Positions 14,723 through 23,027 of a stretch of 37,210 nucleotides of DNA are shown here, piece after piece (the first letter of the stretch is position 1; the number at the start of each line of letters is the position of its first letter). The translations under genes and the position numbers were made by a program. The notes under the pieces were generated by a model that worked only from the letters and a program-made list of their open reading frames with translations, had not been told where the DNA came from and made no database searches. Origin of the DNA: Micromonospora sp. MH99 (GTDB lineage Bacteria; Actinomycetota; Actinomycetes; Mycobacteriales; Micromonosporaceae); assembly GCF_021442385.1 (NCBI RefSeq), contig NZ_MUZA01000064.1:1-37210 (forward strand). The letters are read 5' to 3'.

Positions 14723-15708
14723 CGAACGAGGGGTTCAGGGAGGTCGACACCGACCTGCTCGCTGACTACCTCGGCGGCGCGTTGGACGGCACACCACAGC
14801 AGGCCCGGATCGCCCGGCTGGTCGACACGGAGCCGGCGTGGGCAAAGGCGTACGCGCTGCTTGCTCCCGCGGTGACGCAGGTCCGCGCCGAGCTGGCCCG
14901 CTGGGCCGAGCCCTCCCCGGAGCTGCCCCCGGCTGTCGCCGAACGGATCTCCGCCGCGCTGGCCGCGGCCGACACCCCGACGGACGACGCCCCGGCCACC
15001 CTCGGCGGCGCCACCGGCTCGCCCGAGCTGACTGCTCCCGCGACGCCGGTCAGTGTCCCGGCGCAGGGCGGCCGTCGCCCCGGCGGCCCGTCGCCGACCG
15101 AGTCGGGGCGCGGCAGAGCCACCGGCCCGGGTCGCCGACACCGCCGCTGGGCTCGGACCGTCACTCCGGTGGCCGCCGCGGCTGTCGCTGTCGTCGCTGT
15201 CGGTCTGGGCCTCCAGCAGCTGTCGACGAACTCCACGGACAGCGGCGCCATGGACCGCCCGGCTGCCGCACCAGGTGCGGCAGCGGCCGGGGCGGCCCGC
15301 ACCTCCGGGCCCGCGCTGCACAGCGGAACCGACTACACCCCGCAGACTCTCGGCCAGACGGCGACCACACGGCCGTCGCCGCTGCTGGGGAACGGCAGCG
15401 ACGGCCGCAGCGAGCAGCAGGGGGTGGACGCCGAAGGGGGTCGACGGCCGGCCCCTGACGGATCGGACCAGCTGGCCCGGCTGAGCGGCGAGGCGGCGTT
15501 GACCGGCTGCCTGTCGGCCGTGGCGGCGGAGCACGGCTCGGCCCCGCTGGTCGTCGAGGTGATCGACTACGCACGGTTCCAGGGCGAGCAGGCGCTGGTC
15601 ATCCGGTTCACCGACGCGACGGGGGCCCGTTGGGCGTGGGTGAGCGGCCCCGAGTGTGGTGTTCCCGGGTCCGGCTCGGACAGCCGGTATTCGTCGCGGG
15701 TAGGGTGA
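14719..15708 (+). CDS. Membrane anti-sigma factor for SigM
   Basis: A 329-residue single-pass membrane protein that probably binds and silences SigM. Residues 1-85 form an acidic helical cytoplasmic domain starting TNEGFREVDTDLLADYLGGA, consistent with an anti-sigma domain but with no HxxxCxxC zinc motif. A Pro/Arg linker leads to a transmembrane helix at about 147-166 (TPVAAAAVAVVAVGLGL). The extracellular remainder (about 170-329) has low-complexity sequence, then a compact C-terminal domain around GCLSAVAAEHGSAPLVVEVI. The GTG at 14719 overlaps the sigM TGA (GTGA) and has AGGAGG four bases upstream, so the two are translationally coupled. It corresponds in position to M. tuberculosis Rv3912. 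Confidence 0.85.
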   Translation: MTNEGFREVDTDLLADYLGGALDGTPQQARIARLVDTEPAWAKAYALLAPAVTQVRAELARWAEPSPELPPAVAERISAALAAADTPTDDAPATLGGATGSPELTAPATPVSVPAQGGRRPGGPSPTESGRGRATGPGRRHRRWARTVTPVAAAAVAVVAVGLGLQQLSTNSTDSGAMDRPAAAPGAAAAGAARTSGPALHSGTDYTPQTLGQTATTRPSPLLGNGSDGRSEQQGVDAEGGRRPAPDGSDQLARLSGEAALTGCLSAVAAEHGSAPLVVEVIDYARFQGEQALVIRFTDATGARWAWVSGPECGVPGSGSDSRYSSRVG

Positions 15709-15767
15709 ATCCGCGGTCATCGGTGCGATGTGCGTCCACGTGACGTGACCCACCGGATGCCCGGCTC

Positions 15768-15795
15768 GGGAATCCCCGCTTCGTACGATGACGTT
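15768..15795 (+). promoter_or_regulatory. SigR/SigH-type thiol-stress promoter of trxBA
   Basis: GGGAAT at 15768-15773 and GTT at 15793-15795 are separated by 19 bases, matching the GGGAAT-N18/19-GTT promoters of the actinobacterial disulfide-stress sigma factor SigR (SigH). It lies about 95 bp upstream of trxB, a known SigR target in Streptomyces. It predicts induction of trxBA by thiol oxidation. Confidence 0.72.
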
Positions 15796-15890
15796 CTGGA
15801 AGTCAGCTGCCGGCACCCCCCAGGCGTCGGCACTCGGATCAGCATCGGTGCGCGCGCCGACGCCGAACACACACAACTCGGGAGACGGCA

Positions 15891-16841
15891 GTGGACGAGG
15901 TCCGCAACCTGATCATCATCGGCTCCGGCCCGGCCGGTTACACGGCGGCGGTCTATGCGGCGCGCGCCAACCTGAAGCCGCTGATCATTGAGGGCGTGCA
16001 GTCCGGTGGCGCGCTGATGACCACTACCGAGGTGGAAAACTTCCCGGGCTTCGCCGACGGCATCCTCGGCCCCGAGCTGATGGACAACATGCGCAAGCAG
16101 GCCGAGCGGTTCGGTGCCGAGTTCCTCACCGACGACGTGACCCGGGTCGAGCTGGTCGACACCGGCGACGCCGGCTCCGGCGCGGTGAGCACCGTGTGGG
16201 TCGGCGAGACCGCCTACCGGGCCCGCTCCGTCATCCTCTCCACCGGTTCGGCCTGGCGTCCGCTGGGTGTGCCGGGTGAGCAGGAATACCTCGGCCACGG
16301 TGTCTCCTCGTGCGCCACCTGTGACGGCTTCTTCTTCCGCAACCAGCACATCGTCGTCGTCGGCGGTGGTGACTCGGCGATGGAGGAGGCCAGCTTCCTC
16401 ACCCGCTTCGCCGACTCGGTCACCATCATCCACCGGCGGGACTCGTTCCGGGCCAGCAAGATCATGGCCGACCGGGCGCTGAGCAACGACAAGATCAAGG
16501 TCGAGTGGAACAGCACCGTCGAAGAGGTCCTGGGCGCCGACGGCAAGGTCACCGGCGTACGGGTCCGCAACGTGCACACCGGCGAGACCAAGGTGCTGGA
16601 CGTGACAGGCGTGTTCGTCGCCATCGGTCACGACCCGCGCAGTGAGCTCTTCCAGGGCCAGGTCGAGCTGGACGACGAGGGTTACGTGAAGGTCCAGGCG
16701 CCCGGCACCCGGACGAGCGTGCCCGGCGTCTTCGCCGCCGGTGACGTGGTCGACCACACCTACCGCCAGGCGATCACCGCGGCCGGCACCGGCTGTGCCG
16801 CCGCGCTCGACGCCGAGCGGTTCATCGCGACGCTCAGCTGA
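15891..16841 (+). CDS. trxB: Thioredoxin-disulfide reductase
   Basis: FAD enzyme that reduces thioredoxin with NADPH in the cytoplasm. The 316-residue protein has an N-terminal FAD loop (IIIGSGPAGYTAAVYAARA, about 7-25), the redox-active CATC pair (Cys141/Cys144 in SSCATCDGFFF), an NADPH-binding loop (VVVGGGDSAMEE) and the C-terminal FAD segment with GVFAAGDVVDHTYRQAITAA. The start is GTG at 15891, preceded by GGGAGA. It is followed by trxA 31 bp downstream and lies behind a SigR-like promoter. Confidence 0.97.
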   Translation: MDEVRNLIIIGSGPAGYTAAVYAARANLKPLIIEGVQSGGALMTTTEVENFPGFADGILGPELMDNMRKQAERFGAEFLTDDVTRVELVDTGDAGSGAVSTVWVGETAYRARSVILSTGSAWRPLGVPGEQEYLGHGVSSCATCDGFFFRNQHIVVVGGGDSAMEEASFLTRFADSVTIIHRRDSFRASKIMADRALSNDKIKVEWNSTVEEVLGADGKVTGVRVRNVHTGETKVLDVTGVFVAIGHDPRSELFQGQVELDDEGYVKVQAPGTRTSVPGVFAAGDVVDHTYRQAITAAGTGCAAALDAERFIATLS

Positions 16842-16872
16842 AACAGGAAACACATCCCGGAGGAGGGCAATA

Positions 16873-17196
16873 GTGGGAAATACCAAGGCGGTCACGGACG
16901 CGAGCTTCGTCGCTGACGTGCTGCAGGCCGACAAGCCGGTGCTGGTGGACTTCTGGGCCGAGTGGTGCGGGCCGTGCCGCAAGGTGTCGCCGCTGCTCGA
17001 GGAGATCGCGGGCGAGATGGGCGACCAGGTCACCATCGTCAAGCTCAACATCGACGAGAACCCGGAGACCGCCCGGGCCTACCGGGTGATGTCGGTGCCG
17101 ACCCTCACCGTCTTCAAGAACGGCCAGCCCGTGCAGTCGATCGCCGGCGCCAAGCCGAAGGGCGAGCTGGTCCGGCTCATCGAGTCGGCCCTCTGA
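16873..17196 (+). CDS. trxA: Thioredoxin
   Basis: General cytoplasmic disulfide reductase and electron carrier. The 107-residue protein has the active site FWAEWCGPCRK (Cys32/Cys35), the cis-Pro loop VMSVPTLTVFK, and the expected length for a single thioredoxin domain. The GTG at 16873 is preceded by GGAGGAGGG; a longer open frame to the left lies inside trxB and is not used. It is cotranscribed with trxB and followed by a terminator. It equals M. tuberculosis trxC in position. Confidence 0.97.
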   Translation: MGNTKAVTDASFVADVLQADKPVLVDFWAEWCGPCRKVSPLLEEIAGEMGDQVTIVKLNIDENPETARAYRVMSVPTLTVFKNGQPVQSIAGAKPKGELVRLIESAL

Positions 17197-17213
17197 TCCG
17201 CAGAGACACCACC

Positions 17214-17246
17214 GAACCCCGTACCCGCTCGTCGGGTGCGGGGTTC
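17214..17246 (+). terminator. Hairpin terminator after trxA
   Basis: Left arm GAACCCCGTACCC pairs with GGGTGCGGGGTTC (one U-G pair), about 13-14 bp, with a short loop. It starts 17 bases after the trxA stop and is followed by a short T-rich stretch. Confidence 0.78.
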
Positions 17247-17366
17247 GCTGTCTTCCCGGCCGGCACGGACGGAGTTTTTCCAGGCCGAGCCACCTGGCCG
17301 CCCCGGAGCGCATAACCTCAAGCCGGGGCCGCCCGGCCAGCCAGATTCGTGCAGAGGGGGTCGTGC

Positions 17367-18530
17367 GTGCGTCCGATCCGAGCCGGAGACCGGGGACCCG
17401 CGGTCACGGAGATCCGTACCATCCTCACCGGCCTCGACCTGCTCGCCGCCGCCGGCCCGCATACCGACGAATTCGACCTGGACACCGAACGCGCGGTCCG
17501 GGCGTTCCAGCAGTCCCGTGGGCTCAGCGTGGACGGCCGGGTCGGCTCGGAGACCTGGGGCGCGTTGGACGCCGCACGCTGGCGGCTCGGCGCCCGCACC
17601 CTCTACCACGCGATCCCCGAGCCGCTCACCGGCGAGGACGTCCGATCGCTGCAGGAACGACTGCTGGAGATGGGGTACGACGTCGGCCGCGCCGACGCCA
17701 TCTACGGCATCCGGACCTCCCGTGCGGTGGCCCAGTTCCAGCGCGAGGTCGGGCTCACCCCCGACGGCTCCTGCGGGCCGCACACCATGGACGCGCTGCG
17801 CCGGATCGGTCGCAAGGTCGTCGGCGGCCGCCCCCAGTGGTTGCGCGAGTCCGACGCGATCCGCCAGTCCGGGCCGGCGCTGGTCGGCAAGACGGTGGTC
17901 ATCGACCCCGGCCACGGTGGCACCGATCCGGGCATGGTGGTGCCGGACGGGCCGCTGCGCTGGACGGAGGCGGACCTCGTACACGACCTGGCGAGCCGGT
18001 TGGAGGGGCGGCTCGCCGCGTCCGGGGTGCGGGTTCAGCTCACCCGCGGTCCCGCGCCCGACAAGTGCCTGCCGGACACCGACCGGGCGCTGCTGGCGAA
18101 TTCGCTCGGCGCCGACGTCTTCATCTCGCTGCACCTGGACGGGCACGCCAACCCGGACGCGGAAGGGGTGGCGACCTACCACTACGGCACCGACAACGGG
18201 GTGACGTCGGCGACAGGTGAGCGGCTGGCCGGGTTGGTGCAGCGGGAGATTGTGGCGCGGACCGGGCTGCGGGACTGCCGTACGCACGCCAAGGCGTGGG
18301 ACCTGCTGCGGCTGACGCGGATGCCGGCAGTCCGGGTGGAGGTCGGCTACCTCACCTCGCCCGTGGACCGCGCCCGGCTCGTCGACCCCCGCTTTCGGGA
18401 CCGGGTGGTGGAGGCGATCGTTGCCGCGGTGCAGCGGATGTACTACCCGATCGAACGGGACGTGCCGACCGGCTCCCTCGACGTCAGCGAGCTGCGCGCG
18501 GTGGTGACCGCCGGCACGGTGGTCGACTGA
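17367..18530 (+). CDS. cwlM: CwlM-like N-acetylmuramoyl-L-alanine amidase-family protein
   Basis: A 387-residue protein with two N-terminal peptidoglycan-binding domains (about 5-68 and 84-146) and a C-terminal Amidase_3 domain (about 175-358). The zinc ligands and catalytic Glu of the fold are present: His183 (DPGHGG), Glu201, His256 (SLHLDGH) and Glu325 (VEVGYLTSP). No signal peptide is visible, which agrees with mycobacterial CwlM (Rv3915), a cytoplasmic regulator that when phosphorylated activates MurA. Whether this copy regulates or hydrolyses is undecided. The GTG at 17367 follows AGAGGGGG by six bases. It follows trxA as in mycobacteria and is convergent with the GNAT gene, with 13 bp between stops. 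Confidence 0.88.
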   Translation: MRPIRAGDRGPAVTEIRTILTGLDLLAAAGPHTDEFDLDTERAVRAFQQSRGLSVDGRVGSETWGALDAARWRLGARTLYHAIPEPLTGEDVRSLQERLLEMGYDVGRADAIYGIRTSRAVAQFQREVGLTPDGSCGPHTMDALRRIGRKVVGGRPQWLRESDAIRQSGPALVGKTVVIDPGHGGTDPGMVVPDGPLRWTEADLVHDLASRLEGRLAASGVRVQLTRGPAPDKCLPDTDRALLANSLGADVFISLHLDGHANPDAEGVATYHYGTDNGVTSATGERLAGLVQREIVARTGLRDCRTHAKAWDLLRLTRMPAVRVEVGYLTSPVDRARLVDPRFRDRVVEAIVAAVQRMYYPIERDVPTGSLDVSELRAVVTAGTVVD

Positions 18531-18543
18531 CGGCCGAGCCGCG

Positions 18544-19218
18544 TCAGCCGCTGGTGGAGCGGGTGGCCGGGGCGGGCCGGACCGGCCGGAGCAGGGTCTC
18601 CGGGCTCATCGACCCGAGCAGCTTCTCCAGCGCGTACTCGACGTCGGACTTCCAGCTCAGCGCCGTGCGCAGTTCGAGGCGCAGCCGGGGGAACCGGGGA
18701 TGCGGACGTACCGTCTTGAAGCCGACGGAGAGGAAGAAGTCGGCGGGCGCCACGCACCCGCCCGCCGGATCGTCCGCGTCACCGAACTTGGCGTCCCCGA
18801 ACGCCTCGATCGCCTTGATCCCCCGCTTGGTCAGGTCCCGGGCGACGCCCTGCACCAACATGCGACCCAACCCGCCGCCGGCGAACGCGGCGACCACGTT
18901 GGCGGTCATCAACAGGGCGGCGTCGGCGGAGACCGGCGACGTCGGGAAGGCCATCGAGCGGGGCACGTAGGCGGGCGGGGCGTACATCACGAAGCCCGCC
19001 GGCATGCCGTCGACGTACGCGAGCTTGCCGCAGGAGCCCCACTCCAGCAGGGTCTGGGAGACCCACGCCTCCTTCTCCAGGCCCGGGTCGCCGGCGGCGC
19101 AGGCCCGGTCGGCCGAGACCGGATCCAGCTCCCAGTAGACGCACTGGCGGCAGGGGCGCGGAAGGTCCTCCAGCGTGTCGAGGGTCAGGCTGACCAGACG
19201 TCGCGACATATGGCGCAT
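18544..19218 (-). CDS. GNAT-like acetyltransferase family protein (Rv3916c type)
   Basis: A 224-residue conserved actinobacterial protein located like M. tuberculosis Rv3916c, between the cwlM and parB neighbourhoods. The N-terminus has RRLVSLTLDTLEDLPRPCR and CVYWELDPVSADRACAAGD. The middle holds a GNAT-like acetyl-CoA loop (AGGGLGRMLVQGVARDLTKR, about 128-147), then AIEAFGDAKFGDADDPAGGC and FFLSVGFKTVRPHPRFPRL. The substrate is unknown. The ATG at 19218 is preceded by TATTGT about eight bases upstream and no clear ribosome site, so the message may be leaderless; an ATG at 19209 is the alternative. Longer frames upstream are not supported. Confidence 0.8.
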   Translation of the reverse strand: MRHMSRRLVSLTLDTLEDLPRPCRQCVYWELDPVSADRACAAGDPGLEKEAWVSQTLLEWGSCGKLAYVDGMPAGFVMYAPPAYVPRSMAFPTSPVSADAALLMTANVVAAFAGGGLGRMLVQGVARDLTKRGIKAIEAFGDAKFGDADDPAGGCVAPADFFLSVGFKTVRPHPRFPRLRLELRTALSWKSDVEYALEKLLGSMSPETLLRPVRPAPATRSTSG

Positions 19219-19492
19219 CCCCACAATAGGCTCGGTCGTGAGGCCGGCATGGAACGACAGTGCCGCCTTCCTGCCCCCGACGAGCGATCGTACGCCGCCG
19301 ATCGACCAGACGGGAGGGGACGCGCAAATGCCCACCACACCGGGGACGTCCGCCATGTGGTCGATCCGTCCCGGCACGGCGGCAGGCTGGTCAAGGCCGA
19401 CTAGGATCGACAATCGGTGTCCCGTCGCCATGGTCACGAGCGTGCGGGGTACCCGGGGCGGGAGCCACCCGAGCAGCGATCGAGGTGAGGTC

Positions 19493-20806
19493 ATGACCGG
19501 CACGACACTCGACGACTACACCGACCGGTACGCCCGGCGGGTACGCGGGATGACCGCCTCCGAGATCCGAGCACTCTTCGCGGTGGCCAGTCGACCCGAG
19601 GTCGTCTCCCTCGCCGGCGGCGCCCCGTACATCGCCGCGCTGCCGCTCGACGCGGTCGGCGAGATGCTGGGCCGCCTCGGCTCCGAGCACGGGGTGACCA
19701 CCCTGCAGTACGGCATCGGGCAGGGCACCCTGGAGCTGCGCGAGCGGATCTGCGAGGTCATGTCGCTTTCCGGGATCGACGCCGCATGCGGCGCCTCACC
19801 GGAGGACGTGGTGGTCACGGTGGGCGGGCAGCAGGCTCTCGACCTGGTGGCCCGCCTCTTCCTCGACCCCGGTGACGTGGTGCTCGCGGAGGGCCCGACG
19901 TACGTCGGCGCGCTCGGGGTGTTCCAGGCCGCCCAGGCGCAGGTGGTGCACGTGCCGATGGACGCCGACGGGCTGATCCCCGAGGCGTTGGAGACGGCGA
20001 TCGCCGACCTCGCGCGTACCGGCCGGCGGGTCAAGTTCCTCTACACCATCCCCACCTACCAGAACCCGGCCGGCGTGACGCTCAGCGAGGAGCGCCGGGA
20101 ACGCGTGCTCGACATCTGCGAGCGCGCCGGCCTGCTCGTGATCGAGGACGACCCGTACGGCCAGCTGGGTTTCGAGGGTGAGGCCCCGGCGCCGCTGCGG
20201 GCCCGGCGGCGCGACGGTGTCTTCTACCTCAGCACCTTCTCCAAGACGTTCGCTCCCGGCCTGCGGGTCGGTTGGATCCTGGCGCCCCACGCGGTCCGCG
20301 ACAAGCTGGTCATCGCGAGCGAGGCGCAGATCCTCTGCCCCAGCGGCTACGCGCAGGCCGCCGTGGCCACCTACCTCGGCACCATGCCGTGGCGGCAACA
20401 ACTCAAGGTCTACCGCGAGGTCTACCGCGAACGCCGCGACGCGCTGCTCGACGCGCTGGCCGATCTGATGCCCGAGGGCACCAGCTGGACGACCCCGGCC
20501 GGTGGCCTCTTCGTGTGGGCCACCCTGCCGGAGGGGCTCGATTCGAAGGCGATGATGCCGCGCGCCATCGCCGCCCGGGTCGCCTACGTGCCCGGCACCG
20601 GCTTCTACGCCGACGGCACGGGCACCGGCGCCATGCGGCTGAACTTCAGCTTCCCGCCCCCGGAGCGGATCCGCGAAGGCGTCCGCCGACTCGCCGGCGT
20701 CATGGAGCAGGAGATCGCGACGCGCCGTGTCTTCGGTGCCGTGGGCGGTGCCGCCGGCCGTCGGGGCCGGCCCGGCTCCGACGTGCCGGGTCCCGACTTG
20801 GCATGA
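19493..20806 (+). CDS. PLP-dependent aminotransferase (class I/II, MocR/2-aminoadipate type without HTH)
   Basis: A 437-residue fold-type I aminotransferase. Family features are EVVSLAGGAPYIAALPLDA near residue 34, VTVGGQQALDLVARLFLDPG (about 105-124), the PLP-contact IPTYQNPAGVTLS (about 185-197), EDDPYGQLGF (about 219-228) and the Schiff-base lysine in LSTFSKTFAPGLRVGW (about 245-260). The last ~25 residues are disordered. Substrate cannot be told from sequence; relatives act on 2-aminoadipate or aromatic/branched amino acids. The ATG at 19493 follows GAGGTGAGG. It ends seven bases before the D-Ala-D-Ala ligase-like gene, so the two are probably one unit. Not part of the M. tuberculosis layout at this site. 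Confidence 0.88.
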   Translation: MTGTTLDDYTDRYARRVRGMTASEIRALFAVASRPEVVSLAGGAPYIAALPLDAVGEMLGRLGSEHGVTTLQYGIGQGTLELRERICEVMSLSGIDAACGASPEDVVVTVGGQQALDLVARLFLDPGDVVLAEGPTYVGALGVFQAAQAQVVHVPMDADGLIPEALETAIADLARTGRRVKFLYTIPTYQNPAGVTLSEERRERVLDICERAGLLVIEDDPYGQLGFEGEAPAPLRARRRDGVFYLSTFSKTFAPGLRVGWILAPHAVRDKLVIASEAQILCPSGYAQAAVATYLGTMPWRQQLKVYREVYRERRDALLDALADLMPEGTSWTTPAGGLFVWATLPEGLDSKAMMPRAIAARVAYVPGTGFYADGTGTGAMRLNFSFPPPERIREGVRRLAGVMEQEIATRRVFGAVGGAAGRRGRPGSDVPGPDLA

Positions 20807-20813
20807 TGCCGGC

Positions 20814-21815
20814 ATGGGTACGACCGCTGCCGAGCGCTTCTCCGTGACCGATTCCGCCGTCGCGGCCGACCTGCGTGTGCTGGTGCTCGCCGGCGGGCTC
20901 TCCTACGAACGGGACGTGTCGCTGCGCTCCGGTCGTCGGGTGCTCGACGCTCTGCGTGCCGTCGGCGTCGAGGCCGAGCTGCGGGATGCCGACGTGGCAC
21001 TCCTGCCCGCCCTCGCGGCCGACCCACCGGACGCGGTGGTGATCGCCCTGCACGGCGCCACCGGGGAGGACGGCTCGCTGCGGGGGGTGCTGGACCTGTG
21101 CGGCATCCCGTACGTCGGCTGTGACGCCCGGGCCTCCCGGCTCGCCTGGGACAAGCCCTCCGCGAAAGCGGTCCTGCGTGAGGCAGGCATCCCCACTCCC
21201 GACTGGGTGGCCCTGCCGCACGACCGCTTCTCCGAACTGGGAGCGGTCGCCGTGCTGGACCGGATCGCCGACCGGCTCGGTCTTCCGCTCATGGTCAAGC
21301 CGACGCAGGGCGGCTCCGGTCTGGGCGCCGCGGTGGTCCGGGACGCCGCGTCACTTCCGGCAGCGATGGTCGGTTGCTTCGCGTACGACTCGACGGCCCT
21401 GGTGGAGCGGTACGTGCCCGGCATGGACGTGGCGGTCTCCGTGATCGACCTCGGGGACGGCCCGCAGGCGCTGCCGCCGGTGGAGATCGTGCCGCGCAAC
21501 GGCGTGTACGACTACGCCGCCCGCTACACCGCCGGTCGGACCACGTGGCACGCTCCGGCCCGGCTGGAGCCGGAGGTGGCCGCGTCGGTGGCCGAGGTCG
21601 CTCTCGCCGCGCACACCGCGCTCGGTCTGCGGGACCTGTCCCGGGTCGACGTGATCGTGGACGCCGCCGGCCAGCCGCACGTGCTGGAGGTCAACGTCTC
21701 GCCCGGCATGACGGAGACGTCGCTGCTGCCGCTGGCCGTCCAGGCCGCCGGCCTGGACTTCGGCCGCCTGCTGGGTTCGCTGGTGACCCGGGCCGCCGCC
21801 CGTCTCACGGCCTGA
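20814..21815 (+). CDS. D-alanine--D-alanine ligase family protein (ATP-grasp)
   Basis: A 333-residue ATP-grasp ligase of the Ddl family, which joins two D-amino acids for peptidoglycan. The N-terminal domain has LAGGLSYERDVSLRSG with the conserved Glu and IALHGATGEDGSLRGVLDL. The central domain has MVKPTQGGSGLGAAVV, where many Ddl enzymes read KP.REGSS.G. The active-site Tyr lies in YDYAARYTAGRTTW, and the C-terminal metal/ATP site is EVNVSPGMTETSLLP. Catalytic residues look intact but the serine loop is altered, so the true dipeptide product is open. It is shorter than E. coli-type DdlA. The ATG at 20814 lacks a clear Shine-Dalgarno and may rely on coupling to the preceding gene. Confidence 0.88.
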   Translation: MGTTAAERFSVTDSAVAADLRVLVLAGGLSYERDVSLRSGRRVLDALRAVGVEAELRDADVALLPALAADPPDAVVIALHGATGEDGSLRGVLDLCGIPYVGCDARASRLAWDKPSAKAVLREAGIPTPDWVALPHDRFSELGAVAVLDRIADRLGLPLMVKPTQGGSGLGAAVVRDAASLPAAMVGCFAYDSTALVERYVPGMDVAVSVIDLGDGPQALPPVEIVPRNGVYDYAARYTAGRTTWHAPARLEPEVAASVAEVALAAHTALGLRDLSRVDVIVDAAGQPHVLEVNVSPGMTETSLLPLAVQAAGLDFGRLLGSLVTRAAARLTA

Positions 21816-21848
21816 CCCTGGCCTCGACCCGTCGCACGGCCCGTAGCC

Positions 21849-21892
21849 GTGGGTCGGCGGGTGTCCTACGCGCGGACCTCTCGCCGACCCAC
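21849..21892. terminator. Hairpin between the convergent ligase and HIT-like genes
   Basis: GTGGGTCGGCG (21849-21859) and its perfect complement (21882-21892) enclose 22 bases that can pair further through GTCC/GGAC. It lies between two convergent stop codons, so it is a likely bidirectional terminator. Confidence 0.65.
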
Positions 21893-21906
21893 TGCCGAAC
21901 CAACGG

Positions 21907-22911
21907 TCAGCGCGTCGTGCGTACGTCGGGTGGGATGCGCCCGTCCTCGGTGACGATGGTGGGGGCGCTGCGCGGGGCCGGGATGACCGGGCGGTGCTCA
22001 TGGCCCGCTGGCTCGGCCGTCGCGGAATCGGCCACGGTTTCGGCTGCCGGACTGTCGGAGGGCGTCGACGCGGCAGTGGACGCTGCCTCGGCGTCGGTCG
22101 CCGGCTCGTCGGAGGGCGCGGCTCCCCGGTTGGTGTCCAGGGCCGGGGTCTTCGGGCCGCCGCCCACGTCCCCGCCAGCGCCGGGGGCGGAGGCATCAGC
22201 GGCGCCGGGGCTGCCTTCGACTGCCGGTTCCGGAATCTCCTCGGCCGCCTCGATGACCGACACGGTCTCCTCCTGGGCGGCTGCGGCATGGGCCGCCGCC
22301 GCGGCGGACTGGGCCAGCAGGCTCGACGGCGCCTGCCACTGGATGCGAGGCGGCTCGGCCAACGGCCGGCCACCGAACTCGGCGAGCCAGGCAGCGACGA
22401 GCGCCAGATTTTCCCGCCACTGCTCCTCGGAGATCGGCGGCAGGATCGAATCCCACAGGGACAGGAAGGTCCCCCGCAACTGAAGCCGGCCGTACGGTCG
22501 AGCGAGGAACCACATGTGCAGGTGGGCGGAGCCGTCACCCCATCGGTTGACGTGCACCCGCGCCACGCCGTCCAACGAGCGGATGGCCCGCTCCAGACGT
22601 ACCGTCATCACGCCCAGCTCGGCGGCGAGCAGATTCGGCAGGTCACCCAGGTCGAGGTGGGTCCGCGATTCCAGGATGAGCACCATCGGCAGGCCGGTCG
22701 GCCGGTCCATGGCGCGGACCCGCCATCGCTCTCCCACCCAGATGTAGGCGTCGTCCGGAGCGTTGCAGGCGGTGCATTCCCGGAGGCCCTCGCCCTTGCG
22801 TGGCGGTTCGACCGGGACCGGGTCGTCGAGCTGCTTCACGCGGAGGTCGCCCTCGAAGGGGAACGAGGGCCACTGGGTGAAGTCCGGGACTGAGGGAGGG
22901 GTGTCGTGCAC
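21907..22911 (-). CDS. HIT-like domain protein with long disordered C-terminus
   Basis: A 334-residue protein in two parts. Residues about 1-185 form a folded domain with CTACNAP (a possible metal-binding CxxC), RVRAMDRPTGLPMVLILESR, a helix LLAAELGVMTVRLERAIRSL, and VHVNRWGDGSAHLHMWFLAR. The last resembles the HIT/GalT nucleotide-binding histidine motif but shows two rather than three histidines in the core. Residues about 190-334 are Ala/Pro/Glu/Thr-rich and disordered, with no recognised domain. Start is GTG at 22911, with AGGG upstream. The substrate is unknown. It is the last gene before the parS-rich gap and convergent with the ligase gene. The exact family assignment is moderate. Confidence 0.7.
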   Translation of the reverse strand: MHDTPPSVPDFTQWPSFPFEGDLRVKQLDDPVPVEPPRKGEGLRECTACNAPDDAYIWVGERWRVRAMDRPTGLPMVLILESRTHLDLGDLPNLLAAELGVMTVRLERAIRSLDGVARVHVNRWGDGSAHLHMWFLARPYGRLQLRGTFLSLWDSILPPISEEQWRENLALVAAWLAEFGGRPLAEPPRIQWQAPSSLLAQSAAAAAHAAAAQEETVSVIEAAEEIPEPAVEGSPGAADASAPGAGGDVGGGPKTPALDTNRGAAPSDEPATDAEAASTAASTPSDSPAAETVADSATAEPAGHEHRPVIPAPRSAPTIVTEDGRIPPDVRTTR

Positions 22912-23027
22912 GACGCTGACCCTAACCGAGTCTGGGACCGCTGTCCCTACCTGTTCGACACGTCCCGGCCCTTCCGATCAGTGCTCTTCGTCAATCGCTG
23001 CTCCCGTCGGCGCCGACCGCCAGAGCG

